DNA of 64,000 bases, taken from assembly GCA_030762895.1 (NCBI GenBank), contig CM061064.1, positions 132,811,402 to 132,875,401 of the forward strand, read 5' to 3'. The stretch is from Sophora flavescens. Its lineage: Eukaryota; Streptophyta; Magnoliopsida; Fabales; Fabaceae. Under the pieces are notes generated by a model that did not search any database, was not told where the DNA came from, and worked only from the letters and a program-made list of their open reading frames with translations. Position 1 is the first letter of the stretch. The number at the start of each line of letters is the position of its first letter. The translations under genes were made by a program, and so were the position numbers. Below, in pieces: positions 1 to 10,552 of the stretch.

Positions 1-826
1 GAATAGGATAAGGACGGATATGATAAGAGAACAGGATAGGAGTAGGATAGGATATGAGCATGATAAGCTGTTATCCTATCCGACGTTTGGTGTCCACCAG
101 ATAATCAACCGGACAGCATTGTAATTTAAGTATGAATTTTAAAATTTTTCGTTTTTATTCTAAATGTTTTCATCTTTTATTAGATTTATATTTTTTTAAT
201 AATTTTCATTATTTAAATTTATAATAAAAAACAAAATTATCCTTATGATAAAATTACATATAATGTTTTAAATTTTTTAAATATTGTCTAACTAAAATTA
301 ATTTTTTATATTTTTAAATATTCATTTTTTGTTTTTACTTTACATATAGTTAAATTATTAGAATAATTTTTTATATTTTACAGTTTTTAAAAATAATATA
401 AAATAACAAGCTTAGCATTGTGATAAAATAAAAATAAATTTTAAAATTGATTATTAATATTTTTATTATTTTAAGTATTTTATATTTTATTATACCTTTT
501 TTTTTGTAATCATGTTAAATTTTATTATACTTTAAATTATTATTTTATTATACTTTAATTATTTTATATATTATATATTTTTATATTTTATTATACTTTA
601 AATCACCTTATCCTACTTGTTACCAAAAAAAAAAATCACCTTATCCTATCATGTTGAGTTCTAACCCAGCCCTCCCATCAGGATAGAATTTTAACTAGAT
701 TAACAGGATAGGATAAGTGACAGGATTGACTTATCCTATCCTGCTGGTTCACCAAACAACAGTTTCAGACAGGATATGATAGCTTATCCTATCCTGTCTC
801 TCTTATCCTGATCACCAAACGGGCCC
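1..826. mobile_element. PIF/Harbinger-type MITE, copy 1 (one end cut off by the window)
   Basis: The right end reads CACCAAACGGGCCC and is followed by TTA, the three-base target typical of PIF/Harbinger elements. The subterminal parts are full of GGATAGGATAAG and its complement, as expected of transposase-binding repeats. The interior is very AT-rich and has no ORF. The whole segment aligns with the second copy at 1016-1861. The other terminus lies before base 1, so only one end can be checked. Superfamily assignment rests on the terminus and the TSD size. Confidence 0.8.
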
Positions 827-1012
827 TTAAAGTTATGATAGGTATTGGACTGCAGCCGCCTTTAGTTCCTTTATCCATTCGGGCCCAAACATTCCTAGTG
901 GACCTTCACGTTTTGGACATTAGTGGGGCTGACATCGTCCTTGGGGTCCAGTGGCTTAAAGAATTGGGGCCCATCATTACAGACTACAACCAACTCACCG
1001 CGAAATTCTTCT
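827..1012 (+). pseudogene. Ty3/gypsy protease-region fragment, part 1
   Basis: About 60 codons stay open here. They contain ADIVLGVQWLKELGPI and DYNQLTAKF, which match the C-terminal half of the plant gypsy aspartic protease (the usual form is DVVLGIQWL...GP...). The catalytic DSGA motif would lie upstream, beyond the first MITE or outside the window. The frame runs straight into the MITE at 1016 and resumes after it at 1865, so both MITEs landed in the same gypsy coding sequence. No other gypsy domain or LTR is visible nearby, so this is an old remnant. Confidence 0.75.
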
Positions 1013-1015
1013 TAA

Positions 1016-1861
1016 GAACTAGTTTGGTGGTTATGATATGATAAATGTGGATATGATAAGAGAACATGATAGAAGTATGATAGGATATAAGCATGATAAG
1101 TTATTATCCTATCCGACGTTTGATGTCCACCAGATAACCAACTGGATAACATTATAATTTAAGTATGAATTTTAAAATTTACGTTTTTATTCTAAATGTT
1201 TTAATCTTTTATTAGATTTTATTTTTTTTTTTAAATTTTCATTATTTAAAATTATATAAAAAGACAAAATTATCCTTATGATGATAAAAGTACATATAAT
1301 GTTTTAAATTTTTTAAATATTGTCTAACTAAAATTATTTTTTTATATTTTTAAATATTCATTTTTTGTTTTTACTTTCATATAGTTAAATTATTCGAATA
1401 ATTTTTTTATATTTTACAGTTTTTAAAAATAATATAAAATAACAAAATTAGCATTATGATAAAATAAAAATAAATTTTAAAATTAATTATTAATATTTTT
1501 ATTATTTTAAATATTTTATATTTTATTATACCTTATTTTTGGTAACCATGTTAAACTTTTTTATACTTTAAATTATTATTTTATTATACTTTAATTATTT
1601 TATATATTATATATTTCTATGTTTTATTATACTTTAATTCACCATATCATATTTGTTACAAAAAAAAAACCCATCTTATCCTATCCTGTTGAGTTCTAAC
1701 CCAACTCTCTCCTCAGGATAGATTTTTAACTAGATGGGCAGGATATGATAAGTGCCAGGATTGACTTATCCTATCCTGCTGACTCACCAAACAACAGTTT
1801 CAGACAGGATATGATAGTTTATCATATCCTACCTCTCTTATCCTAACCACCAAACGAACCC
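1016..1861. mobile_element. PIF/Harbinger-type MITE, copy 2, complete
   Basis: The element is 846 bp long and flanked by the direct repeat TAA (1013-1015 and 1862-1864). Its termini are inverted: the left end has AGTTTGGTGGTTATGATA and the right end, read in reverse, starts GGGTTCGTTTGGTGGTTAGG. Copies of the GATAGGATAAG motif lie near both ends. The interior is AT-rich with no transposase ORF, so the element is non-autonomous. It aligns along its length with copy 1 but has many substitutions, so the two are not a recent duplication. Confidence 0.88.
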
Positions 1862-1932
1862 TAAATGGCCAGGACATTTTATCTCAGGCCGATGCACCCC
1901 ACATACTTCCATTTCGGCCCACCAAGAGTATA
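1862..1932 (+). pseudogene. Ty3/gypsy protease-region fragment, part 2
   Basis: This continues the frame broken by the MITE. Ignoring one TSD copy, the codons on both sides join without a shift, and the sequence after the MITE reads NGQDILSQADAPHILPF, a plausible gypsy linker after the protease. Family similarity fades by about 1930, where a copia-type LTR remnant seems to begin. The joint was inferred from frame and TSD alone. Confidence 0.6.
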
Positions 1933-1934
1933 AT

Positions 1935-2435
1935 GGACTATTGGTTGTTTGACAAGAGTAGAATGAACTCTTGGGAATTACAAGATTGCTTTGTCTATAA
2001 GTTGTCATTGGGTAAAAGGAACTTGAGTTGTGAAGCTTTGTAAAGAATTTTGTAATTGTGTTGATTTAGTGGACGAAACTCATAAGTGATTGCGGAGACT
2101 GGATGTAGGTTACTAGATGATGTAGCTGAATCAGGATAAAATCTCGGTTTTCATTTTTCTCTATCCTTTAACTTCTATAATTGCTTTAATTGTTGAATGT
2201 ATGTGTTAAGCAACAGTTAAGGAAAGTAATGTGCATGTTCTAATATGAAAATCTATCTTTCTTGTTAAAGAATCAAGTCTTGAATTTGATAATCTTGCAA
2301 AAACTCGGTTTGGTTTGTTGGTTGATTAAATCTTTTCAAAAGTTTTAGAAAAGTTTACGTTTTTGCATAAAGGGGAAAAGTTTTCAAAAACTTTACATAC
2401 CCCCACACCCCACCCCCACCCCCACCCAAAAAGGA
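1935..2435 (+). repeat. Probable copia (Sirevirus-like) LTR remnant with a C-rich tail
   Basis: The stretch near 2095-2150 (GAGACTGGATGTAGGTTACT followed by a CTGAATCAGGATAAAATC segment) resembles the R/U5 part of the better preserved Sirevirus-like LTR at 51741-52889, which has GAGATGGACGTAGATCCCTC and an AACCAGTAAAATC segment. A CCCCAC-rich tract at 2400-2428 may correspond to the C-rich end of such LTRs. No TSD or clean ends were found. Confidence 0.35.
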
Positions 2436-4042
2436 CAATTATTGCAAGATTGGAAAAGGCAGTGGACTAAAATTGCTCAAAAATAAAATAAAATAGGGGG
2501 ACGGATTTCGCCAAATTGAAAAACATGTGCGACTAAAGTGCATTTAAGCCTTTTTTTATATTAATATTGTATCAAAATTAAGAGAACGTATCTATTGATC
2601 AGACTTTTGTTTACTTTTATCACTATCTATCTATTATTAATTTATATTAAAAGCACTAGCACTAGTGTTTACGTGTGTACAATTAGAAATTTTTTAGATT
2701 TTTTTTATCTACAGATTAGAAATTTTTTAGAATTTTTTTATCTACAGTAAATATTCATTCATGCATTCATATAGAAAATTCATACATAAAAATGTCCAGG
2801 TGATAGTGTTTAGTACTTTCCTATTTCATGTTTTTGTATATGAAAATTAATCATTACCTTCATACTATTTTTAAAAATTCCTAAAATATTTTTGTAGTAA
2901 TCTAGGATTTAATTGATATATAGTATTATAAAGGTTTTATAAAACTATCAACAATATAAATTATCACATCACACATAAAATGATTTTAAATGATTAATTG
3001 TAAATTTTTTATACTAACCGTGTATTAAAATTAAATTCATTGATCTATTTTTCAGTTTTAAAAAATTATATGTTTAATTTATATGTTAAACCTTTAATTT
3101 AAATTAAATTCATAGATTTTTTTTACAGCAATATAGATTTTTTTTTTCAATTTTATAATATTATATATTTTATTTATATATTAGATATTAATTTTAAGTT
3201 TTCTTAGTTATTTAATTTCTGCTACAAGAGTTTTGTATGTAAACAAATGTGTGATATAAATTAGTAAATAATATGCATCGAGAGTGCATGAGTTACTTTT
3301 TCATGTAAAAAGAAAAAGAAGAAGTGACGTAGCCTTTTATTAATTCCTTTAGAAGGTGGGACAGGTAAGTGAGCATTATTCTTGTGTAGGATAGTGTACA
3401 CTATTTAGTGCGAACATTAGTTATGTGCGAAAGTGCGAATGATGACGTGCCATACCTTTTAATCATTTTTTCCTTTAAATAAAATATACATGAAAAAAAT
3501 CTGAAACTAGAGATGGATGGTAGTTGCTGCTCCCTGCCGTGGTTTGCTCTTCACCGTTACTCGATGCTCCTTGCTGTTGTTATATCAAGTTATTTGTTAT
3601 TATTAAATCCCTATACATTTCTTCTAACATCATTCATGTGTCATGTACTCTTCTTCATTTTTCATTAATTTTCCAGATTGTAAATATTATCAATATAAGA
3701 ATATAAAAAAAGAAAGTTGTTCTTGTTGCACATCACCTGTTTGATTAGTGTCACCGTGTCACCACTTAGTACTATATTGCTTCCCCCTCTTTCAGGTTCG
3801 TACATGGTGAATTGGTCTTCTCTTCAAACTGTTGTTTCTGACTTGGTAAGTAGCTTATGGCTGGTGAAGGTGCAAAGAAGTAGGAAGGTGGTAACCTGCT
3901 GCTAGCAGCGGCGACTTTATGGAAAACGCAAAGGAAAAGAAAGACCAAAGCAAAGAAAGAAAGTGTAATCCTGATAAACTTTTTATAGTTTAATCCTAAT
4001 TTACGTTTTTTATCCATGATTTATATTTTAATTAAATAATAA
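2436..4042. other. AT-rich intergenic DNA, no recognised gene
   Basis: There is no convincing coding sequence or element end here. A 34-bp direct duplication (ATTAGAAATTTTTTAGA...) lies at about 2682-2747. A possible short exon on the plus strand around 3797-3844 is bounded by a CTTTCAG acceptor-like and a TTGGTAAGT donor-like sequence. On the minus strand an 81-codon ORF (3772-4017) begins with a basic stretch and a hydrophobic segment. Neither is supported by similarity. Confidence 0.6.
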
Positions 4043-4200
4043 TCTATCTAAAAGAGAAATGGAAGTGGAATTGCCACATCATTCATTGCTCTGCACGAAA
4101 TCCTCCTTCGTGTCATATAGCGGTGTTGTATGATATATGGAACCGTCCAACGACACACTGACATCCCAACTAGATTGGCATCTCAGTAGTTAACAATCAT
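4043..4200 (+). mobile_element. Candidate Helitron 5' end
   Basis: The sequence A|TCTATCTAAAAGAGAAATGG followed by TTGCCACATCAT resembles the 5' end of plant Helitrons, which begin with TC, are AT-rich, and often carry a TGCCACATCA-like segment. No matching 3' end lies close by. The LINE 3' region begins within 200 bp and may have interrupted the element. Confidence 0.28.
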
Positions 4201-4279
4201 TTGCAGCATACAAATTTATTAAAAAATAAAAAAGAATACAAAAAAACAAGGAGGACATAAACCAAACGCTTGATACAAA

Positions 4280-4933
4280 TTACCTAAAGCTATAGGATGG
4301 AAGTCTCTGAAAACCAAAAGAAGCTAACCTACCAGCACATGTGTTTCCTTCCCTATAAATATGAGTTAGGATGAAACACATCTTTTTAGTCAATTCTATA
4401 CAATTTTGCCATCTAATTTTCAAATTCCATGGCACTACACTAAGAGACTTAAAAGCCACAATTACAAGATTGGAATCACATTCCAGCCACAAGCTATGCC
4501 ATGGCATTTTAAAAGTTGTTTCAATTGCAATAATAGCCCCTATAAGTTCAGCATGCAAGGCACTGCAACCTCCAAGATTCTGTGAAAAGCATCCCAAAAA
4601 TGCACCATTTCTGCCCCGGAAAAGACCACCACATGCTGCCATGGGTGGATTGCCTTTTGCAGCTCCATCTGTGTTGCACTTCGTCCGATTGCAAGGAGGA
4701 TACACCCAAATAACTTCCCTTATCTGCTGAGATTTGCCAGGCTTGATCAGCACCCGAAAAGCTTTCAAAATTTTGAATTCCTGCATAGAATTAGCAGCTG
4801 CACCAGAACTCATGTTGCCAGTTAGAGAGACATTGCTAATAATCATAGAAATAATAGAGTGAAAGGAGATTGACTTATTTTCAAACCTGAGTTTATTCCT
4901 GCAAAACCAGATAGCATTAAAGAGTAAAGACAT
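4280..4933 (-). pseudogene. LINE RNase H-like domain (RVT_3)
   Basis: This 217-codon ORF carries the plant LINE RNase H signature. It has NTDGAAKGNP (first acidic residue), GGCSALHAELIGAI (glutamate), LWLECDSNLV (second aspartate) and HIYREGNTCAG near the C-terminus. In intact relatives the last motif reads REGN.CAD.LA, so the usual aspartate is replaced by glycine here and the site is probably inactive. The domain would degrade RNA in the RNA:DNA hybrid during LINE reverse transcription. The stop lies at the 5' limit of the interval on the plus strand. An AT-rich 3' region follows. Confidence 0.85.
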
Positions 4934-5246
4934 TTATAATAGCAGCAAATATAACATCCAGAGTTTGAGAGGACCAATTTTTATAACAGATATCAATGAT
5001 TGAATTAAAAGGACTACAGTCTATATGAAGGCAAAGAGTAGAGGATAAACAGCTCCAAATCTTTTGAGCAAAGCTGCAAGCAAGGAATAAATGATTTGTT
5101 GATTCAGCAGCACAACCACAAAGGCTGCATACTGAAACAATAGTACAACCTCTGCAGCTGAGATTTTCATCAGTAGATAACCTATTTTGCGTTACCCTCC
5201 AAACTAGTAAAGATTTAGATGGGGGAATGGACTTATTCCAAACCAA
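4917..5246 (-). pseudogene. LINE reverse-transcriptase zinc-binding segment (zf-RVT)
   Basis: The segment matches the zf-RVT region found after the polymerase in plant LINEs: WNKSIPPSKSLLVWRVTQNR, then the cysteine/histidine cluster C..C...C..C...NHLF..C, then FAQKIW. This is presumed to help bind template RNA. It overlaps the RNase H reading frame by a few bases in a different phase, so a frameshift separates the two domains. Confidence 0.8.
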
Positions 5247-5868
5247 TTTACACCATTTTATCTCTTGAGAAGAAGGTTTGAAAACCTGGTAAGCAGCTTT
5301 AAAAGACAGCTCACTCGAAACAGGAGGAGCCTAAATTAACTGATCACAACATTGAAATTGAGGAATACAAACCTTCTGCAGCTCATTAACTAAACCAGGA
5401 AATTGATTAGCAACTACAGAAGGAATACACCATTCTTTGTTTTTTCAAAAAGTCAGAAACTTGGGCCCTTAACAGCTTTTTCAAGTCTACTGAAATGTGT
5501 AATAATTCAGTTAAGGGAGCAGACAGCCATTAGTCAGACCAGAAATTAACTTTTGTGCCTGAGCCAATCAACCAGCATGTATTTTCCTTTATAGTACTTA
5601 AGTAAGGCTTAATACCACACCAGATGGAAGAACTAATATGATAGTTAATACAACCAGAAGGCCTAAAAACTCTTGATCTAAGGAGAGCTGCCCACTGGTC
5701 ATCAGAAGAGACTAAATCCCAACATAGCTTTAAGGAAGCAGCCTTATTAATAGTTCTAAGAGATCTGATACCAAGCCCACCTTCTAGCTTAGGACAACAG
5801 ACCCTATGCCAAGCCACAGTAACAAGTTTCCTATGGTTTATATCACCTGACCAAATAAAATTCCTAAT
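5247..5868 (-). pseudogene. LINE ORF2 between polymerase and zinc segment
   Basis: The best part (5530-5817) reads MAWHRVCCPKLEGGLGIRSL followed by NKAASLKLCWDL. This is the highly conserved W..v..PK..GGLG.R.L..N.A.L.KW block that follows the thumb in plant LINE polymerases. Upstream and downstream are short frames broken by stops. It continues the same decayed ORF2. Confidence 0.75.
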
Positions 5869-6576
5869 TCACTTATCAACTGAGTTAATCAATTTTACAG
5901 GCCAAGAATATACCAAAAAGCTATAAATCATCATGCCATGAATTGCAGATTTGACTAACTCAACCCTACCACCTATTGAAAGTAAGGCAGCCTTCCAGGC
6001 AGCCAATTTGGCTCTAATCCTGTCAGCAATAGGCTGAAAATGGATTACTTTTGGCTTCCCTTTAAAAATAGGTAGACCAAGATAAATGAAAGGAATTGAG
6101 CCGATAGAGAAGCCAAGAAACTCAGAGATAGCCTGCTGTCTTCTAACAGAAATTGAGCTAGAATAAAATGTAGATTTAGCTGGATTAACCATTTCACCAG
6201 AGATACAACCATATCTATGAAACAAAGCTTTCAAAGCTTGAAGGTTTTTCTGGGTTGCTTTGCAAAACAACAGAACATCATCAGCATATAAAATGTGTGA
6301 GGGCATTTGCATAGATCTTGGACCAGTCATGAGGCTCAACATACCATCACTAACCAATTTGGATATCCTTCTACTTAATACTTCTTCTGCCAAACAAAAC
6401 AGTAAGGGGGATAATGGGTCCCCCTGTCTAACCCCTCTTCTACAATCAAAATAACCAATAGCCTTACCATTGATAGAGATTGATAACTTGGCAGATCTAA
6501 GTATGGTATCCACTCAATTACAAAACTTAGAATCAAATCCAAAAGCTGAAAGAACTAAAAAACAAAAAATTCCATT
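5869..6576 (-). pseudogene. LINE reverse transcriptase, C-terminal half
   Basis: The ORF shows RRGVRQGDPLSPLLFCLAEE (motif B) and HILYADDVLLFCKA (motif C, with the catalytic YADD encoded around 6277-6288). These are followed by GEMVNPAKSTFY and FIYLGLPIFKGKP of the thumb region. It joins in frame to the N-terminal half at 13195 once the copia element and one CTAAT target copy are set aside, because both sides of the insertion read as one normal LINE segment (KAF.TLEWNF). The catalytic residues are present, but the full ORF2 is broken elsewhere. Confidence 0.9.
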
Positions 6577-6581
6577 CTAAT

Positions 6582-6718
6582 TGTAGAAAATTATATTGAA
6601 TATTATTGATGTCTTGATGAGTACAAACACTAGTAAGAATATATAGGCGATGCTAAACCTAAAGGGCCTGACTAATGGGCCTAATACAAAAAATACAAGA
6701 TTTACAATATTTACAACA
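6582..6718 (-). repeat. copia 3' LTR
   Basis: It matches the LTR at 13053-13189 almost base for base. On the internal side the 9-bp TTTACAACA unit is repeated once (6719-6727), absent from the outer end of the 5' LTR. This is either a small duplication or a shifted LTR boundary. Confidence 0.92.
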
Positions 6719-6727
6719 TTTACAACA

Positions 6728-6740
6728 CTCCCCCTCAAGC
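6728..6740 (-). other. copia polypurine tract
   Basis: On the minus strand the 13 bases read GCTTGAGGGGGAG, next to the 3' LTR. This is the usual copia primer site for plus-strand DNA synthesis. Confidence 0.7.
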
Positions 6741-7750
6741 TGGTAAATGGATATCTATCATTCCCAGCTTGCAAGTAAGTTGATTGAATCGTTCTGTTGG
6801 TAAGCTTTTTGTTAACACATCTGCCAGCTGATGCTCAGAAGGAATGTAAGTTGTAGTTATCAGCCCGCTATCCAGCTTCTCCTTGATAAAGTGTCGGTCT
6901 ATCTCAATGTGTTTTGTCCTATCATGCTGAACAGGATTATGAGCAATACTAATAGCCGATTTGTTGTCACAAAGAAACCTCATAGGCCCTTCACACTTTA
7001 TCTTCAAGTCATCAAGCACAATCTTCATCCATAATAGCTCATAGATTCCCTGTGCCATAGCTCTAAATTCCGCCTCAGCACTTGATCGAGCCACTACACT
7101 TTGCTTCTTACTTCTCCAAGCGACAAGGTTCCCACACAAAAATGCACAATAACCTAAAGTGGACCTTCTATCACTCACTGAACCTGCATAATCAGCATCG
7201 GTATAGGCTTCCACAGTTAGGCTTCCACCTCTTTTGAACAAGAGCCCTCTCCCTGGAGTGGCTTTGAGATACTGCAGAACACGCTCTACAGCCTGCAAGT
7301 GTCTCACCCTCGGATCATGCATTAATTGACTCACAACACTAACCGCATATGCTAAATCTGGTCTAGTGTGTGTCAAGTAAATCAATTTCCCCACTAATCT
7401 CTGATATTGAACCTTGTCAACTTTAGCACTCTCCTCTTCGATGCTCAATTTGTGATTTTGCTCTATGGGAACAACTGCTGGTTTACATCCAAGTTTGCCC
7501 GTTTCCTTCAAAACATCAAGCACATACTTTCTTTGAGAAATGAAAATACCTTGTTTTGAGTAGGCCACCTCAATCCCCAAGAAATACTTAAGTTTCCCAA
7601 GGTCCTTCATCTCAAACTCTGTAGATAATTTCTCCTTGGTAGTTGTCTTTCAACCAAATCGTCTCTTGTAATAATGATATCATCAACATAAACAAGAAGT
7701 ACAGTTAGCTTTCCTCCCTGTGAATGTTTGAAGAAAAGTGTATGATCTCC
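6735..7750 (-). pseudogene. copia RT C-terminal part and RNase H
   Basis: The YVDD catalytic box of RT is encoded near 7679-7690 (LLVYVDDIIITRDD). A frameshift follows, then the 291-codon frame MKDLGKLKYFLGIEVAYS, with YLTHTRPDLAYAVSVVSQ and the RNase H core: EAYTDADYAGS, RSSAEAEFRAM, LCDNKSAISIA and HIEIDRHFIKEKL, ending near EHQLADVLTKSLP. Acidic catalytic positions of RNase H look intact. The C-terminus lies just before the polypurine tract, as in other copia elements. Confidence 0.9.
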
Positions 7751-8071
7751 TTAACTTTGCTTGTAACCCAAGCAAACCATTGCTTTTGTGAATCTCCTAA
7801 ACCATACCCGGGGAGACTGTTTAAGCCCATATAAAGCCTTCCTCAATCTACACACTTTGTTTGTTCCACTAGTGGGTCCAAATCCCGGAGGAATCTCCAT
7901 ATACGCCTCCTCCTCTAAATCTCCATGCAAAAATGCATTTTTAACATCAAACTGGTGAAGGTCCCACCCTGAGTGAGCAGCAAGAGAGAGTAAAATACGA
8001 ACAATATTCATCTTTGCCACTGGAGCAAATGTCTCCTCATAATCAATGCCATAGGTCTGAGTATATCCCTT
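7751..8071 (-). pseudogene. copia RT, central part
   Basis: The frame carries YGIDYEETFAPVAKM, FDVKNAFLHGDLEE (motif A), IPPGFG and RKALYGLKQSPRVWF. These are standard copia RT blocks. The upstream end stops abruptly at the solo LTR (8072) inside the codons for KG|YTQTYG, and the missing part continues after 9417. A stop separates this part from the YVDD segment. Confidence 0.9.
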
Positions 8072-9417
8072 TGTTAGACGAATCTGGGCAAGTATACCCA
8101 GTCGTGCAAGTAATACGGTGGTAAGACCGGTTATCGTATCCACGGGGATTGGATGTCAACTACCAATTCGCAAACTCAGCAACTATCTAGACTAAACAGA
8201 GAACTCAAGAGAATTCGTAATAAACAAAAGAAAAGAAATAAAATCTTTTTGTCTTTTTGGGGACTTTTGACAAACACTTGGAGTGCAGAAAGGATATGTT
8301 GGGACTAAACTTCACCAAACCTCTAACTCATGCACTATCAGGACTAGATACCTCCCATTCATGCTTCAGATATTAAAATCAATCCACTAAACTACTCAAA
8401 CCCCGATTCCTCGGATGGCAAGAGCCTAAATCCACTAATAGACCCTAATTCCTTAGGTGGCCTAGATTAATGAATTTGCATTAAGATTAGGGATCATGTG
8501 ATTACTAATAAACCTAGTTCCATTCCTAGATACAAGGCTTACTAGGTGATTAAATTCAGTTCCGGTTATGATACGAACGTTCCCATTGCATACCAAAACA
8601 CAAATCAAGTCATGGGGTTGCTAGCCACAACAAGCATTAAGCACAGAAATATAACCACTAATATGAAGACATGAACATAGATTAATCAGTCAAGATAAAT
8701 ACATAAACATAAGTTTGATTACATCTAATCCCAACACAGGGATTTAACTACTCATAAAACAAAGAAAACCAAACCAGAGAAATAGGAAGGAAGAGGAGAG
8801 GAGAGGCTCCATGTGAGCTTTCCTTCTTCTTCAAAGCAATCCCTCTTGGCTCCCTTCTAGGGTAGAAACCCTAGCCCAGCTGCAGCCTCCAAATGCCTCC
8901 AAATGGACCCTAAAAACTCTCCCAGTTCTGTCTGCTGCGTTCTTATTTATAGGTCTGTTGCGCGTCACGGCCGTGATGGCCATCACGGGCTGGCCGTGAC
9001 GCGTTCTGTCCAAGGCGTGTTTGCACAAAATGAAGTCTCGCGAGGCGAGCTATGTTTCGCGTCGCGAAACCCTAATTTTCTGGTTGGTCACGGCCGTGAT
9101 GTCTATTACGGGCAGGCCGTGACAGTCTCTGACTTTTGCCTTCTGCTCTGCTTGATCACGGCCGTGATGGTCATCACGGCCAGGCCGTGATGGGCTCTGT
9201 TTGGCTCATATTCTTCCCTTTTCAAGCTCTATTTCATCCAAGCTCCACCATGGCTGATTTTGATCATTTTTACATTGAATTCCTGCAAAACAACACCAAG
9301 AAACCGCTTCACCCATTCCAAAGGAAAATCTAATAAAAACCAAATAAAGAATGCCTAATCTATATGCAAAATGCATGCAAAAGTATACAGAAAATATCAT
9401 GTAAAATCACACTATCA
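8072..9417 (-). mobile_element. Solo LTR of the LARD family (TSD CCCTT)
   Basis: The 1346-bp sequence matches the LTRs of the element at 24993-30353. It starts TGTTAGACGAATCTGGGCAA and ends AAATCACACTATCA on the plus strand. CCCTT flanks it at 8067-8071 and 9418-9422. No internal sequence is present, so it formed by LTR-LTR recombination after insertion. It interrupts the copia RT, whose frame is continuous across the site if one target copy is ignored. Confidence 0.93.
8944..9192 (-). promoter_or_regulatory. LTR TATA box with upstream palindrome array
   Basis: On the minus strand TATAAATA (8944-8951) is preceded upstream by several CACGGCCGTGA/TCACGGCCGTG palindromes, with TGGCCATCACGG spacers, over about 8964-9192. 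TCTCGCGAGGCGAG and TTTCGCGTCGCGAAA also lie among them (about 9032-9070). The position fits a U3 enhancer. Function is inferred. Confidence 0.6.
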
Positions 9418-9518
9418 CCCTTTCCCACTAGTCTTGCTTTGTATCGATCAAGAGTGTCATCTGATTTATGCTTGACTGTATAAATCCACCTGCAACCAAT
9501 TGGTTTCTTGCCCCCTGG
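9418..9518 (-). pseudogene. copia RT, short block between two insertions
   Basis: On the minus strand this reads GGKKPIGCRWIYTVKHKSDD and then RYKARLVGKG. This is the conserved start of copia RT (KPVGCKWV...KARLVAKG). It is bounded by the solo LTR at 9519-10552 upstream and the one at 8072-9417 downstream. Each boundary carries a TSD, so the fragment is a 101-bp slice of one original coding sequence. Confidence 0.88.
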
Positions 9519-10552
9519 TGATGACAACCAAATGGAAGGTTGCCTTGTTGTTGATCTATTTGGTTGAAATTTTAGACAAGAACTTAGTGTAACACTTTGT
9601 AACCAAAATCAAGTGAAGAAAGAAACAAAAAATGGATGAGAAAGAGATGATGATGGCGCCACAAACTAGAGAGTTTGATAAGCCTATGATGTTCGCCACA
9701 AGAATCTTGGATTCTTGATAAGAACTAAGGTTGGCTCAACCAAGAACCAAAGAGAACAAAGTCTCACAAATGGATTTCAATCCAAATTCAACATCCAAGT
9801 TATCATTTCATGTGTTTTAGGCCTCATACATATAGAAGTGTGGCTGATTTCATTTGGCTCACACTTAGTCTTTCAAATGATTCCAAAACCCCCTCATAAC
9901 TAGCCTAATCAAGACTAACTTAACACCATTTTAATTCAGCCACTAAAACAAACCATAACCCCTACTTAATTGGCCTAATTCATGACCTTAAACACACTAA
10001 AAGCCTAACTTAAATCAGCCATCAAAATAAAAACGAAAATACATAACCCCCACCCCTTTATGACTCTCTCTCATACTCATTATGTGGTGGTTACACTTGC
10101 TTCTCAAATTAAAAGTGTAACCCCCCATAATTTGCACAAAATACATAAAAGACTAATAATTCAAAAAGGAGTTATTTTTGGTATGCAAACCAAAAGATAC
10201 CTCCAACTAAGCCTAAAATTCGAAATTCTTCATGAAACCAAGCTTATTACACTTTATTTAAAAGAAATAACCTAGAAAATGCTATTTTTAAGAGGTGGAT
10301 GTCCAAGCCCATCATGGGTCTTCAAGTTGGATGAGATAAGTAAGCATTTTGGCCCCCACTCCATTAAAACTTGAACTTGGGCTTATTTCCATCAAGGTTG
10401 ACACTATTTGGTTTATAACTTCTCGGGCTTTCTTGACTTTAGCTCTTGTCTTAGGGCCACCAAGTCCTTGTAGTGCTTCTTGATCCATGGTCTTCATTGG
10501 GCTCAAATCATTCTTGTTGAAAAGTTGACTTGCCCCCCCTTGGCTCATATCA
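9519..10552 (-). mobile_element. Solo LTR of an unidentified LTR element (TSD CCTGG)
   Basis: The 1034-bp insertion starts TGATGACAACC and ends GGCTCATATCA, with CCTGG at 9514-9518 and 10553-10557. On the minus strand its first 260 bp are open and encode a GGPKTRAKVKKAREVINQIV stretch. That basic GP.TR.R.K motif is common at the edges of plant gypsy coding regions. By chance this ORF is in frame with the copia RT upstream of the site. No internal domain or second LTR is present. Confidence 0.82.

Noticed and set aside
2627..3295. Possible small Helitron (TCTATCTATT start, hairpin TGCATCGAGAGTGCA near 3270)
   Set aside because: The supposed 3' end lacks CTRR before a T, and the stem is short and imperfect.
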